From Paracoccaceae bacterium (GTDB lineage Bacteria > Pseudomonadota > Alphaproteobacteria > Rhodobacterales > Rhodobacteraceae): a stretch of DNA of 64,000 bases. The notes beneath the pieces are model-generated. The model was not told where the DNA came from. It made no database searches and saw nothing but the letters and a program-made list of their open reading frames with translations. Made by a program: the position numbers and the translations under genes. The stretch covers positions 310,001 through 374,000 of the forward strand of contig JANSYP010000002.1 of NCBI GenBank assembly GCA_024742405.1, given 5' to 3'. Positions 9,287 through 19,388 of the stretch are shown here, piece by piece; position 1 is the first letter of the stretch, and each line of letters opens with the position of its first letter.

Positions 9287-10203
9287 TGTCGCCTGAACTC
9301 CTCATTGATGCGCTGATTATCGCGGCGACACCGATCCTGCTGGCGGCAATCGGAGAACTGGTCACCGAAAAGTCAGGCGTACTGAACCTCGGCGTCGAAG
9401 GAATGATGATCGTCGGCGCGATCTGCGGCTTTGCCGTCGCCATCGAAAGCGGCAGCCCGGCCCTGGGATTTGCCGGGGCTGCCCTGGGTGGGGCGGCGCT
9501 GTCCCTGATCTTCGGCGTGCTGACGCAGTATCTGCTTTCCAACCAGGTCGCGACGGGGCTTGCGCTGACGCTCTTCGGGCTCGGTTTTTCAGCCATGATC
9601 GGCCAAGGTTATGTCGGGGTCGTGCCACCGGCGACGCCAAAGCTGGATTTTGGACCGCTCACGGACATCCCGTTTGTCGGGCCGGTGCTCTTCAACCATG
9701 ACCTGATGGTCTATGTCGGCATCGCCATTGTCGCCGGTGTCTGGGCCACGCTGCGCTACACACGGGCCGGCATGATCCTGCGCGCGGTGGGCGAAAACCA
9801 CGATGCCGCCCATGCGCTCGGCTACAAGGTCATCCGGATCCGCCTGCTGGCCATCGCCTTCGGCGGTGCCTGTGCGGGGCTCGGCGGCGCGTACCTGAGC
9901 CTCGTGCGCGTGCCGCAATGGACCGAAGGCATGACCGCAGGTGCAGGCTGGATCGCCCTGGCGCTTGTGGTCTTTGCCTCGTGGAAACCCTGGCGCATTG
10001 TGATCGGTGCGTGGCTCTTTGGCGGCATCACCGTTCTGCAACTGAACCTCCAGGTCGCCGGCGTGAAGGTCCCGGTCGAGCTGCTGTCGATGTCGCCCTA
10101 CCTGATCACAATTCTGGTGCTGGTCCTGATCTCCTCGGACCGCCGTCGCGCCAGTCTCAGCGCCCCGGCCGAACTTGGCCGGGTGTTCCACGCGGCCGGT
10201 TAA
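9286..10203 (+). CDS. nucleoside-type ABC transporter permease 2 (YufQ-like)
   Basis: Second membrane subunit, 305 residues, pairing with the upstream permease. It has the family hallmark LVTEKSGVLNLGVEGMMIVG (residues 25-44) and about eight hydrophobic segments. Its ATG overlaps the previous stop by one base (TGATG), which fixes the start. The substrate-binding protein of this importer is not directly next but follows after an inserted channel gene. Confidence 0.92.
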   Translation: MSPELLIDALIIAATPILLAAIGELVTEKSGVLNLGVEGMMIVGAICGFAVAIESGSPALGFAGAALGGAALSLIFGVLTQYLLSNQVATGLALTLFGLGFSAMIGQGYVGVVPPATPKLDFGPLTDIPFVGPVLFNHDLMVYVGIAIVAGVWATLRYTRAGMILRAVGENHDAAHALGYKVIRIRLLAIAFGGACAGLGGAYLSLVRVPQWTEGMTAGAGWIALALVVFASWKPWRIVIGAWLFGGITVLQLNLQVAGVKVPVELLSMSPYLITILVLVLISSDRRRASLSAPAELGRVFHAAG

Positions 10204-10374
10204 CCCCATGATCAAGCATTATCCCGAAGCAGGCATTGGTCGGCCCGGACGCGCCCCTCGCAAAAGCGCGTCTAAGATCTGCTTTCATCGCAGCCAAGCC
10301 GAGCGTTCTATATGTACATGCGGCCTCATCCACTCACGGTCGCGGACCAACGAGCGCAACGGACTCGCAAACTC

Positions 10375-11166
10375 ATGAACCGCACCGACATCATAGACAT
10401 CATAGACGGCACCCACCCGACGGCGCCACGCTGGCCCGCCTATGCCCACCAGGGGCTGATCATGCTGTCGGCCGTTGCAATCGCTGTGGAAACCGAACCC
10501 GGCCTGCCGCCTCTGGTGAGACATGCGCTTTTTGCCTTCGAGATTTTCGTGCTGGGCATCTTTGCCGCCGAATATCTGCTGCGCCTGTGGCTGGCCAAGA
10601 ACCGCTGGCGCTATGCCACGAGTTTCTGGGGCATCGTGGATCTGGTGTCGGCCCTGCCGCTGTTTTTCGTGCTGTCGAGCAGTTGGGCTGCGCTGCGCAC
10701 TCTGCGCCTGCTGCGCCTCGTCCGAATGCTCAAGCTGCTGCACACCAACCGCGCCATGCTCCGGCTGCAAAAGGCACTGGAGCAGACACGCGGCGAGCTG
10801 GCGGTGTTCGCTTTTCTCGCCGCGATCATTGTCTATATCGCCGGGGTGGGCATCTACACGTTCGAGCACGAGGCCCAGCCAGAGGTGTTTTCCTCGATCC
10901 CCGACAGCCTGTGGTGGGCCGTCGTCAGCTTTACCACCGTTGGCTATGGCGACAGCTATCCCATCACCTGGGAGGGCCGTATCTTCACGGCCGCGATTCT
11001 CTTCGTCGGTCTGGGCGTGATCGCCGTGCCCACCGCCATTATCACCACCGCGCTGATCAATGCCGATCTGCGCGAAGATCTCGAGGACGAGATCGAAGGT
11101 GACATCCGCCGGGAGCTCAAGAAAGACCTCGGCCCCCTGACCCGCAAACCGAAACGGAGGAAGTAG
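10375..11166 (+). CDS. voltage-gated-type potassium channel (six-helix, ion transport family)
   Basis: Inner-membrane cation channel of the Kv/KvAP-like family, about 263 residues from the ATG at 10375. The selectivity filter TTVGYGD lies near residue 183, after a pore helix (WWAVVSF). Before it is an arginine-rich S4-like helix (LRTLRLLRLVRMLKLL, around 102-117). The C-terminus is acidic, then basic (DLEDEIEGDIRRELKKD). The frame is open from an ATG at 10312, but the shorter start gives a conventional N-terminus; neither has a strong Shine-Dalgarno. The gene lies between the second permease and the substrate-binding protein of the nucleoside importer, with only two bases before the latter. 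The S4 charges suggest voltage sensing, but gating is not provable here. Confidence 0.88.
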   Translation: MNRTDIIDIIDGTHPTAPRWPAYAHQGLIMLSAVAIAVETEPGLPPLVRHALFAFEIFVLGIFAAEYLLRLWLAKNRWRYATSFWGIVDLVSALPLFFVLSSSWAALRTLRLLRLVRMLKLLHTNRAMLRLQKALEQTRGELAVFAFLAAIIVYIAGVGIYTFEHEAQPEVFSSIPDSLWWAVVSFTTVGYGDSYPITWEGRIFTAAILFVGLGVIAVPTAIITTALINADLREDLEDEIEGDIRRELKKDLGPLTRKPKRRK

Positions 11167-11171
11167 CATTG
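11156..11171 (+). promoter_or_regulatory. Shine-Dalgarno and TTG start of the substrate-binding protein
   Basis: GGAGG at 11156-11160, made of the last codons of the channel gene, lies eight bases before a TTG start at 11169. No ATG or GTG is available that would keep the signal peptide. This supports a rare TTG start and translational coupling to the channel gene. Confidence 0.7.
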
Positions 11172-12251
11172 ATCCAACCGATAACCCGCCGCGGGTTCGC
11201 CGCGCTGACCCTTGCGGCCACACTGCCATTCGCGGCCCAAGCCCAAGACCCGACCAAGATCGGCTTCATCTATGTCGGCCCGGTCGGCGATCTTGGCTGG
11301 TCCTACGAACATGATCAGGGCCGCCTTGCCATCGAAGAAGCCTTCGGCGACTCCGTTGAGACCGCATTCGTCGAAAGTGTCGACGTAGGCAACGATGCCG
11401 AAAGCATCATGACCCAGATGGCGCTGCAGGGGACCGACCTGATCTTTGCCACATCCTTCGGCTATGGTCCTGCGGTCAATACCGTCGCGGGCAACTTCCC
11501 GGATGTGAAATTCGAGCACGCCACCGGCTATCAGCGCGACCACCCCAATGTCTCGACCTATTCGGCGCGCTTCTACGAAGGCCGGGCCGTCATCGGGCAT
11601 GTCGCCGGCAAGATGACCCAGACGAACAAGATCGGCTACATCGCCTCCTACCCGATCCCCGAAGTTATCCGCGGCATCAACTCGGCCTACATCCACGCCA
11701 AGAAAGCCAACCCCGATGTCGAGATGTCTGTGGTCTGGGTCTACACGTGGTTCGATCCGGGCAAAGAAGCCGACGCCGCCCGGGCGCTGATCGACCAGGG
11801 CGTCGATGTCCTGATGCAACATACCGACAGCACAGCGCCCCAGGCCGCAGCGGCGGAGGCGAGCATCCTCACCTTCGGGCAGGCGTCCGATATGGCGCAG
11901 TACAAACCCGCGCCGCGGATCGGGTCGATCATCGACGATTGGGCCCCCTACTACATCCAGCGCGTGCAGGACGTGAAGGATGGCACCTGGGAGAGCGGCG
12001 ACACCTGGCACGGCATCAAGGAAGGCATGGTCGAACTGGGCGAGTTCACCGATGTCATCCCCGAAGAGGTCCGCGCCGAGGCGCAGGCGCTGTCCGACGC
12101 CATCGCGGCGGGCGAGTACAGCCCCTTCACCGGGCCGCTGAACAAGCAGGATGGCAGCGCATGGCTCGCCGAGGGCGAAACCGCCGATGACGCCGCGCTT
12201 GCCGGGATGAACTTTTATGTCGAAGGTCTAACCGGCGAGATCCCGAACTGA
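11169..12251 (+). CDS. BMP-family ABC transporter substrate-binding protein
   Basis: Periplasmic solute-binding protein of the nucleoside-type importer, 360 residues. The N-terminus (MIQPITRRGFAALTLAA, then TLPFAAQAQ) has a twin-arginine-like signal, with cleavage expected near residue 25. The mature protein begins DPTKIGFIYVGPVGDLGWSY, typical of the Bmp/PnrA fold, and contains GTDLIFATSFGYG (about residue 90) and the GHVAGKMTQTNKIGYI region (about 140). Start is TTG, two bases after the channel stop. It belongs with the ATPase and the two permeases upstream. The substrate is inferred from the family (purine nucleosides or related), not seen. Confidence 0.92.
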   Translation: MIQPITRRGFAALTLAATLPFAAQAQDPTKIGFIYVGPVGDLGWSYEHDQGRLAIEEAFGDSVETAFVESVDVGNDAESIMTQMALQGTDLIFATSFGYGPAVNTVAGNFPDVKFEHATGYQRDHPNVSTYSARFYEGRAVIGHVAGKMTQTNKIGYIASYPIPEVIRGINSAYIHAKKANPDVEMSVVWVYTWFDPGKEADAARALIDQGVDVLMQHTDSTAPQAAAAEASILTFGQASDMAQYKPAPRIGSIIDDWAPYYIQRVQDVKDGTWESGDTWHGIKEGMVELGEFTDVIPEEVRAEAQALSDAIAAGEYSPFTGPLNKQDGSAWLAEGETADDAALAGMNFYVEGLTGEIPN

Positions 12252-12756
12252 GCGCGACCGTCTGCGGCGATCGGCCGGAGCTTTCCCGGAAGGTTGCCGC
12301 GGGCGGGCCTACACCATCACGCGACGCGACATATCGCAGTCGAGATAGGCCGTGACTTCTACGGTGTGTCGGTCGCGCATCACCATGGTCTAGTGATGGA
12401 CCCGATCGTAACGCGCGCCGTTCTTGGTGCGCGCGGGACACTCCAACTTCGGAAATACCTTGTCGGCCTCGGCGGCGAGATCGTCTTCAGCCGATCGTCC
12501 AGCCAGTCAAACTGGCGGCCCCACAGTCCTGCAGACGAACTCTTGCTAGGAGTGAAAGACGCCCGAAGCCCATGTCTTGCCGATCAAGGTCCAGTGCATA
12601 TCGGCGGCATGTTGGCAAAGAATGGCACGCTGTCGCCGTTTTCCCAAAGGTAGAAACCTGCGCTTTTTTTCGGCGGAAGTGTCCAGAGCGTCCTTCTCCG
12701 ACCTGCGCGCGGCTCATTGCGCAGCTTAACCCATTCCTTGGAACGCTTTAGGGCCT
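12252..12756. other. 505-base gap, possible gene remnants
   Basis: No intact gene is seen between the binding protein and the CBS gene. Read on the minus strand, parts look like broken coding sequence: a stretch ending in CDMSRRVMV before a stop near 12312, and a stretch with KVFPKLECPARTKNGARYDR near 12430, separated by stop codons. The second might be an eroded zinc-ribbon-like segment. I could not link either to a family. Confidence 0.35.
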
Positions 12757-13206
12757 CTAGCCGGTTCCGGCGCGCCGGGTGACGTCCTGCAACGCGCCCG
12801 GGGCAGTATCGTAACGCGCAAACTGCAGCCTGTAGTCGGAGGGAATGTCCTGCATCGACAACATGCCGATGCAGTCCCCAGCGCGGATGACGGGCAAATG
12901 GCGGACCCCGCCCCGCAGCATCTGCTCCATCGCCTGTACGAGGCTTGTTTCTTCTCGCACTGTAATCGGTTCGGGCGTCATCACATCGGACACGGCGGTC
13001 TTGCCCGGCGGCAGTTGCCGCAGGACCACCCGACACACCACATCGCGTTCGCTGAACACACCGACGAGCCGCGCCGCGTCGATCACAGGGGCGGCGCTGA
13101 CATTGTTGTCCGCCAGCACCTTGCAGGCGGACAAAATGCTGTCGGCCGGGCAGACCCAGGCCAGGGCCCGCCCCGCAATTGCCTCACCTACTGTACGAAT
13201 GATCAT
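12757..13206 (-). CDS. tandem CBS-domain protein 1
   Basis: Small cytoplasmic protein, 149 residues, made of two CBS motifs, a module that binds adenine nucleotides and usually senses energy state. The first CBS covers roughly residues 10-62 (VSAAPVIDAARLVGVFSERDV) and the second roughly 75-130 (RHLPVIRAGDCIGMLSMQDI). Start is the ATG at 13206, with GGAGG five bases upstream; an in-frame GTG two codons earlier lies against the Shine-Dalgarno. It is paralogous to the next gene, with the same order of motifs. No partner domain is present, so the regulated target is unknown. Confidence 0.88.
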   Translation of the reverse strand: MIIRTVGEAIAGRALAWVCPADSILSACKVLADNNVSAAPVIDAARLVGVFSERDVVCRVVLRQLPPGKTAVSDVMTPEPITVREETSLVQAMEQMLRGGVRHLPVIRAGDCIGMLSMQDIPSDYRLQFARYDTAPGALQDVTRRAGTG

Positions 13207-13301
13207 CCCCACCTCCGGCCGCCTCAGGCAGACCTAGGTGCCGATCACCGGCGCGCCAGTATGCTTTGGTCGGAACCGCCTGCCGAGCGCGGCGACCGCG
13301 C

Positions 13302-13745
13302 TCAGGCGTCCACGTGCTCGAGCGTGTGGCGGGCGCTGCGAGATTCCTCGTAGCGTTCGAACATCACGCGGTACTCTGTCGGAATGTCACGCATCGACAG
13401 CACGCCGACCACCTCGTCACGCTTCATCACCGGCAGATGCCGGAATCCCCCCCGGATCATTGTCTGCATCGCGGTGGCCACGCTGGCATCCCGGGGCACC
13501 GTTTTGGGGTCTGGCGTCATGATCTCGGACACTGCGGTTTCTTCGGCGGCGCGGTGCTTGCCGATCGCGCGGCATATAACGTCGCGCTCACAGAGCAGGC
13601 CGACAAGCCGGTCACCGTCGAGCACCGGAAGCGCACCGACATTCTCGCGGTCGAGAACTTCGCAGGCCTGCTGGACGGTCGCTCCGGCAGCGATACAGAA
13701 CAGCGGGCGATCCTCAACAATCTTTGCAACCGACTCGATAACCAT
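13302..13745 (-). CDS. tandem CBS-domain protein 2
   Basis: Paralogue of the adjacent CBS gene, 147 residues and the same architecture: first CBS with VGALPVLDGDRLVGLLCERDV (split here as VGALPVLDG and DRLVGLLCERDV), second with FRHLPVMKRDEVVGVLSMRD. The start is placed at the ATG at 13745 because GGAGGAGG lies just upstream; the open frame to 13814 adds a cysteine-rich leader unlike the family. The two genes run in the same direction with 95 bases between, so this one is probably first in a two-gene unit arising from a local duplication. Confidence 0.88.
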   Translation of the reverse strand: MVIESVAKIVEDRPLFCIAAGATVQQACEVLDRENVGALPVLDGDRLVGLLCERDVICRAIGKHRAAEETAVSEIMTPDPKTVPRDASVATAMQTMIRGGFRHLPVMKRDEVVGVLSMRDIPTEYRVMFERYEESRSARHTLEHVDA

Positions 13746-14048
13746 CGAAACCTCCTCCTTCGAACAGCGTGCGGAACAAGCGCCCGCAAGAACTATGTAA
13801 CAGAAATACGACAAACCCTAAAAGCGCGTTACCGTGAAAATGCCGTCGAAGTGATGCTAAAGTCGTGTCTCAAGGCACCGAAAGCCCGTTTGACGCTCTG
13901 CGCCCCGGGCATTTCAGTATCAATTTCAACGACATCTCCCGCGTGATCCGATCAGCAGACACGCCAGACCCAGACAGGAGTGAGTGCCGCGCCATGGCAC
14001 ATTGGGCTGGGAGGCGGCCGGCATGGGGCCGGTTGACAGGCGGGCGGG
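13746..14048. promoter_or_regulatory. 303-base intergenic region upstream of the CBS pair
   Basis: No gene seen. It holds the 5' region of the CBS genes (minus strand) and the 3' end of the FAD/GcvT gene, which also reads minus and enters from the right. The part nearest 13746-13880 is AT-richer than its surroundings and probably contains the CBS promoter. I could not assign -35/-10 boxes or a known operator. Confidence 0.3.
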
Positions 14049-16571
14049 CTACTCCGCGGCTTTGGCCAAAGAGCTCGAAGCGTCGGCGCGGATACGCAGG
14101 TTCTTGGGGTCGTAGGGACAGTCCTCGACGATGCGGGCGGGCCAGAGACGGTCGAACATCTTGACCTGCAGCTCTGTGCCCGGCGCCGCCATGTCTGGCT
14201 GGACATAGCCCATCGCGATCGACTGGCCGAAACCCTGCGACCAGCCGCCCGAGGTCAGCCGCCCGACCCGGGTCTCGCCGGCATAGAGCGCCTCGCGCCC
14301 CCAAGGATCGGCATCCTCGGGCCCGTCCACCAGCAGCGTCACGCAAGTTGACCGGATGCCCGTGGCCTCCATCGCCGCCTTGCCGCGAAACGCCTTCGAC
14401 AGATCCACGAACCGGTCGAGCCCGGCCTCCAGCGGCGTAGCATCCCGGCCCAGTTCGGTGCCAAACGCCCGGTAGCTTTTCTCCTGGCGCAGCCAGTTCT
14501 GCGCCCGCGCGCCCACAGGTTTCAGCCCGTGCGCGACGCCGGCCTCCATTAGCCGGTCCCACAGGTAGGCCGACATCTCAATGGGATGGTGCAATTCCCA
14601 CCCCAGTTCACCGGTATAGGCCACGCGGACCGCGCGGACCGGACACATGCCAAGCTCGATCTCCCGAACCGAAAGCCAGGGAGACCGCTTGTTCGACAGA
14701 ACCGTGTCGGGATCGGCGTCACGGATGAGTGCCTGTAGCACGTCTCGCGATTTCGGGCCGGCGATGGCGAACACGCCCCATTGGGTCGTGACATCTTCTT
14801 CGTTGATGCGCCCGACTTCGGGCTCCTTGTCTTCGATGGCCTTGTAGAGGAAGTCCTGATCATAGGCGTGCCAGGCGCCGGCGGAGATCAGTGTGTAGTC
14901 ATTCTCGGCCATACGGATCAGGGTATACTCCGTCCGCACGGTCCCGGCCGAGGTGAGCGCATAGGTCAGATTGATCCGCCCGACCTTTGGCAGTCGATTA
15001 CAAGTGAACCAGTCGAGGAAACCACTCGCGCCCGGTCCGCTCAGGCGGTGCTTGGCAAAGGCCGTGGCATCGATCAGCCCGACCGCCTCGCGGATCGCCT
15101 TTGCCTCGTCCGCCGCGTACTGCCACCAGCCACCGCGGCGGAAACTGCGCGCGTCATGGTCGAAGCTCTCGGGCGCATCGACGGGGCCGTAGTAGTTCGG
15201 ACGTTCCCATCCATTGACTTGCCCGAACTGCGCGCCGAGCGCCTTTTGCCGTGCATAGGCCGGGGCGGTGCGCAGAGGGCGGCAATCGGGCCGTTCCTCG
15301 TCGGGATGATGCAGGACGAAAACGTGAGAGTAGCACTCCTCGTTCTTGCGGCTGGCATATTCGGTGGTCATCCAGGGGCCAAACCGCTTGGGATCGAGGC
15401 TCGCCATGTCGATCTCGACCTCTCCCTCGGTGAGCATCTGGGCGATGTAGTGCCCTGCACCCCCGGCCGCCGTGATGCCAAAGCTGAAGCCCTCGGCCAG
15501 CCACATGTTGCGCAGGCCCGGCGCCTCCCCGATCAGCGGATTGCCGTCGGGCGTGTAGCAGATCGGCCCGTTGAAATCGTCCTTCAGCCCAACGGTTTCC
15601 GACGACGGAATCCGGTGGATCATCGACATGTACTCTTCCTCGATCCGCTCCAGATCGAGGGGAAACAGATCGGCCCGGAAGCTGTCGGGCACCTCATGGG
15701 CAAAGCGCGCGGGCGCGCCCTGCTCGTAGGGACCCAGGATCCAGCCGCCGCGTTCCTCGCGCACGTACCACTTCGCGTCGGCGTCCCGCAGGACAGGGTG
15801 CTCGGGATTGTCCGCACGCCACGCGACCAGCGCCGGATCGGGCTCCGTCACGATATACTGGTGCTCCACCGGGATCGCCGGGATCCTGATCCCCAGAAGC
15901 CGAGCGGTCCGCTGGGCATGGTTGCCGGTGGCCGTGATCACATGCTCCGCAGTGATCTCGAAGCGCTCCTCGCTGGGCACAAGGCTGTTGCCCCGCTCCG
16001 CCATGCGCGTGCAGGACACGATCCATTCCGAGCCGGTCCAGCGATATCCATCGACCTGTACCTTGCGCTCGATGCTGACACCGAAGGCGCGAGCGCCCTT
16101 GGCCATGGCCTGAGTGACGTCGGCCGGGTTGATATAGCCGTCCGTGGGATGAAGGATCGCGCCCTTCAGATCCTCGGTCCGCACCAGCGGGTAGCGCTCC
16201 TTGATCTGGGCGGGACTCAGCCACTCGTATGGCACGCCGCAGGTCTCGGCGGTTGTGGCGTAGAGCATGTATTCGTCCATGCGCGCGTCGGTCTGGGCCA
16301 TGCGCAGATTGCCCACGACGGAAAAGCCGGGGTTCAACCCTGTCTCCGCCTCTAGACCCTTGTAGAAACGGATCGAGTAGTCGTGGATATGCGTCGTGGC
16401 ATAGCTCATGTTGAAATAGGGGAGCAGCCCGGCCGCATGCCATGTGGAGCCGCTGGTCAGTTCGTCGCGTTCGACCAGCAACGTGTCCCACCCGGCCTTG
16501 CCGAGATGGTAGGCAATCGAGGTGCCAACGGCGCCGCCGCCGACGACCAGAGCCCGGACGTGCGTCTTCAT
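14049..16571 (-). CDS. FAD-dependent oxidoreductase with C-terminal GcvT domain (dimethylglycine/sarcosine dehydrogenase family)
   Basis: Large flavoprotein, 840 residues. Members of the family oxidatively demethylate dimethylglycine, sarcosine or related N-methyl compounds and pass the one-carbon unit to tetrahydrofolate in the GcvT domain. The N-terminal dinucleotide fold is VVGGGAVGTSIAYHLGKAG (about residues 8-26), followed by STWHAAGL (about 43-50), the usual FAD attachment/contact region. A DAO domain follows to about 370, then the linker and GcvT-like half from about 430 to the end (including the FLDWFTCNRLP stretch and the GELGWELH motif). The start is the ATG at 16571, preceded by GAGGAG seven bases away; the longer frame adds 19 unlikely residues. 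Which substrate is used cannot be told; no glycine-betaine genes are adjacent. Confidence 0.85.
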   Translation of the reverse strand: MKTHVRALVVGGGAVGTSIAYHLGKAGWDTLLVERDELTSGSTWHAAGLLPYFNMSYATTHIHDYSIRFYKGLEAETGLNPGFSVVGNLRMAQTDARMDEYMLYATTAETCGVPYEWLSPAQIKERYPLVRTEDLKGAILHPTDGYINPADVTQAMAKGARAFGVSIERKVQVDGYRWTGSEWIVSCTRMAERGNSLVPSEERFEITAEHVITATGNHAQRTARLLGIRIPAIPVEHQYIVTEPDPALVAWRADNPEHPVLRDADAKWYVREERGGWILGPYEQGAPARFAHEVPDSFRADLFPLDLERIEEEYMSMIHRIPSSETVGLKDDFNGPICYTPDGNPLIGEAPGLRNMWLAEGFSFGITAAGGAGHYIAQMLTEGEVEIDMASLDPKRFGPWMTTEYASRKNEECYSHVFVLHHPDEERPDCRPLRTAPAYARQKALGAQFGQVNGWERPNYYGPVDAPESFDHDARSFRRGGWWQYAADEAKAIREAVGLIDATAFAKHRLSGPGASGFLDWFTCNRLPKVGRINLTYALTSAGTVRTEYTLIRMAENDYTLISAGAWHAYDQDFLYKAIEDKEPEVGRINEEDVTTQWGVFAIAGPKSRDVLQALIRDADPDTVLSNKRSPWLSVREIELGMCPVRAVRVAYTGELGWELHHPIEMSAYLWDRLMEAGVAHGLKPVGARAQNWLRQEKSYRAFGTELGRDATPLEAGLDRFVDLSKAFRGKAAMEATGIRSTCVTLLVDGPEDADPWGREALYAGETRVGRLTSGGWSQGFGQSIAMGYVQPDMAAPGTELQVKMFDRLWPARIVEDCPYDPKNLRIRADASSSLAKAAE

Positions 16572-16919
16572 GGCTGAACTCCTCAGGCTGTTTGCCACAG
16601 CATGCCGCGCACTGCCCCGTCGCGCCAAGCCCCGGCGACCCTGCGGAGCGCGAAAACGACATCAGCGGCACGCCTGACTGGAAACCAGGTGCTGAACAGG
16701 CTGGCCTCGTCGCGAAAAGCTTTGGCTCAAAAGCCTAACCCTAGGGCAGGCGCCGTACCCATATCTCCTACATTAACGAGCACCAGGCCTGCGATAGGCG
16801 GCATTCAATCCGCCCCACGATCCCAACCAGGTCTATTACGAGTGTCTAAGCCTCGGTTCGCTCCCCCGCGAACCGGGGTTCCATCGATTCCGATCCGTTC
16901 CGAGACTCCAGCGGCGCGT
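16572..16919. other. 348-base intergenic region with terminator-like hairpin
   Basis: No gene supported. It contains the promoter region of the FAD/GcvT gene at its left end and, at 16854-16875, a strong hairpin placed where the SnoaL-like gene from the right would end. Short open frames here have no recognisable product. Confidence 0.4.
16854..16875 (-). terminator. stem-loop downstream of the SnoaL-like gene
   Basis: CGGTTCGC and GCGAACCG form a perfect 8 bp stem around a six-base loop (TCCCCC on plus). It begins 45 bases after the stop of the SnoaL-like gene on the minus strand. There is no good T-run, so intrinsic termination would be weak or need help. Confidence 0.5.
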
Positions 16920-17432
16920 TTACTGTGGCATGTCCAAGCCCAGGTCCCGAAGCAGGCTGTAGAAGTCCCAAATCACCCAGCTCTCAGCGATCCTGCCCTC
17001 GGCTATGCGGTCGATCTGCACGCCGGTCCATGCGGCCGTACCCCCTGTGGCGGGGTGATCGAGATAGGCGCCGGTCTGCGTCCCGGCGAACCGCCAATAT
17101 GTGGCAATCCGGTCTTCTTCGCCGATCTGTGCCAGGATCTCGACCTTCAGGTCGGGAAAGGTAGTGTGGGTCGATGCCACCAAGCTTGCCCAGCTTTCAA
17201 GATCGATTGTCTCGCGACCGCCTCCGGCTTTCGGCTCCTGATGGTTCTGATAGCCCGCCGCAAAGATTGATGTGTCGATTGTGGCGTCCCCTGCCCACAT
17301 TTCGATGGCCTGCCGTGCCAAATCTTTCTCGCTGGACATCTCGTCCGCCTCCGCTCTCGGCAAAACTGCCAGTGTCGCCGCCACTGCGAGAAACACAGCG
17401 CTCACCAGGATAGCTGATCTCTCAATTGGCAT
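16920..17432 (-). CDS. secreted SnoaL-like (ester cyclase-type) protein
   Basis: About 170 residues with an N-terminal export signal (hydrophobic AILVSAVFLAVAATLAVL after MPIERS) and then a SnoaL-like fold of the nuclear transport factor 2 superfamily: a helix region (DLARQAIEMWAGDA), the TTFPDLKVEILAQIGEEDRI stretch, the conserved RIAEGRIAESWVIWDFYSLL segment and a C-terminus near LGLDMPQ. Proteins of this group often act as small hydrolases or cyclases, but many have no known reaction. The start at 17432 follows a GGAG; an in-frame start five codons earlier is possible. It is a single gene, with an apparent terminator downstream. Confidence 0.7.
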   Translation of the reverse strand: MPIERSAILVSAVFLAVAATLAVLPRAEADEMSSEKDLARQAIEMWAGDATIDTSIFAAGYQNHQEPKAGGGRETIDLESWASLVASTHTTFPDLKVEILAQIGEEDRIATYWRFAGTQTGAYLDHPATGGTAAWTGVQIDRIAEGRIAESWVIWDFYSLLRDLGLDMPQ

Positions 17433-17553
17433 CCCGCGTCTCCGCACCGCGACGGCACCCTACACATGTACTCAAGAATCCTAGCATCGACGACCCTTAG
17501 CGTCGAAGGCTTTGTGCTGGCAGGCCACGCTGCTCAGGCTTATCCTGCACCCT

Positions 17554-18187
17554 ATGACTCCTGTAACCTCGCGCCAGCGGCTTCCAGATGATTACTACGA
17601 ACGCGAGGCGCGCCAGCTTGGCGCAACCCGGATCGCCGGAGTCGATGAGGTCGGACGCGGTCCGCTGGCAGGGCCCGTGAGCGCGGCTGCGGTCGTACTG
17701 GATTTCGACCGGCTACCCGAAGGACTTCGCGACAGCAAACAGCTCTCGCACAAGCGCCGGGAGGCGCTGGCCGAGGCCATCCACGCAACCGCAGATCTGT
17801 GCATCGTCCATATCGGTGTCGAAGAGATCGAACAGCTGAACATCCTCGGCGCCGCCCATCTTGCCATGCGCCAGGCCTTGGCTGGCCTCGCCCAGCCCGC
17901 TGACTTCGCATTGATCGATGGCAAGCTCGCGCCCAGGGGACTCAACCTGCCGCACCGCATGGTGGTCAAGGGGGATGCCAAGGTTCTGTCGATCGCCGCG
18001 GCCTCGATCGTGGCCAAGGTGGCGCGTGACGCGATCATGGCAGAGCTGGCCCGTACGAACCCCGGCTATGGCTGGGATACGAACGCCGGTTATCCCACCC
18101 CGGCCCATCGTGCGGCCCTTGCCCGGCTGGGGGTGACCCCACATCATCGCCGCTCCTTCGCGCCCGTCCACAAGATCTTGTACAAGT

Positions 18188-18189
<2 letters not shown>
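17554..18189 (+). CDS. rnhB: ribonuclease HII
   Basis: Removes ribonucleotides from DNA and RNA-DNA hybrids by metal-dependent cleavage. The 211-residue product has GVDEVGRGPLAGPVSAAAV (about residues 27-45), which supplies the first Asp-Glu pair, DSKQLSHKRRE (about 65), and LIDGKLAP, and the late AAASIVAKVARD motif. Start is the ATG at 17554, giving the usual short leader; the frame is open upstream to a GTG at 17512. The gene sits 107 bases before ccrM on the same strand, an arrangement I recall from other alphaproteobacteria but did not check. The stop codon overlaps a GANTC site. Confidence 0.95.
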
Positions 18190-19388
<1,199 letters not shown>

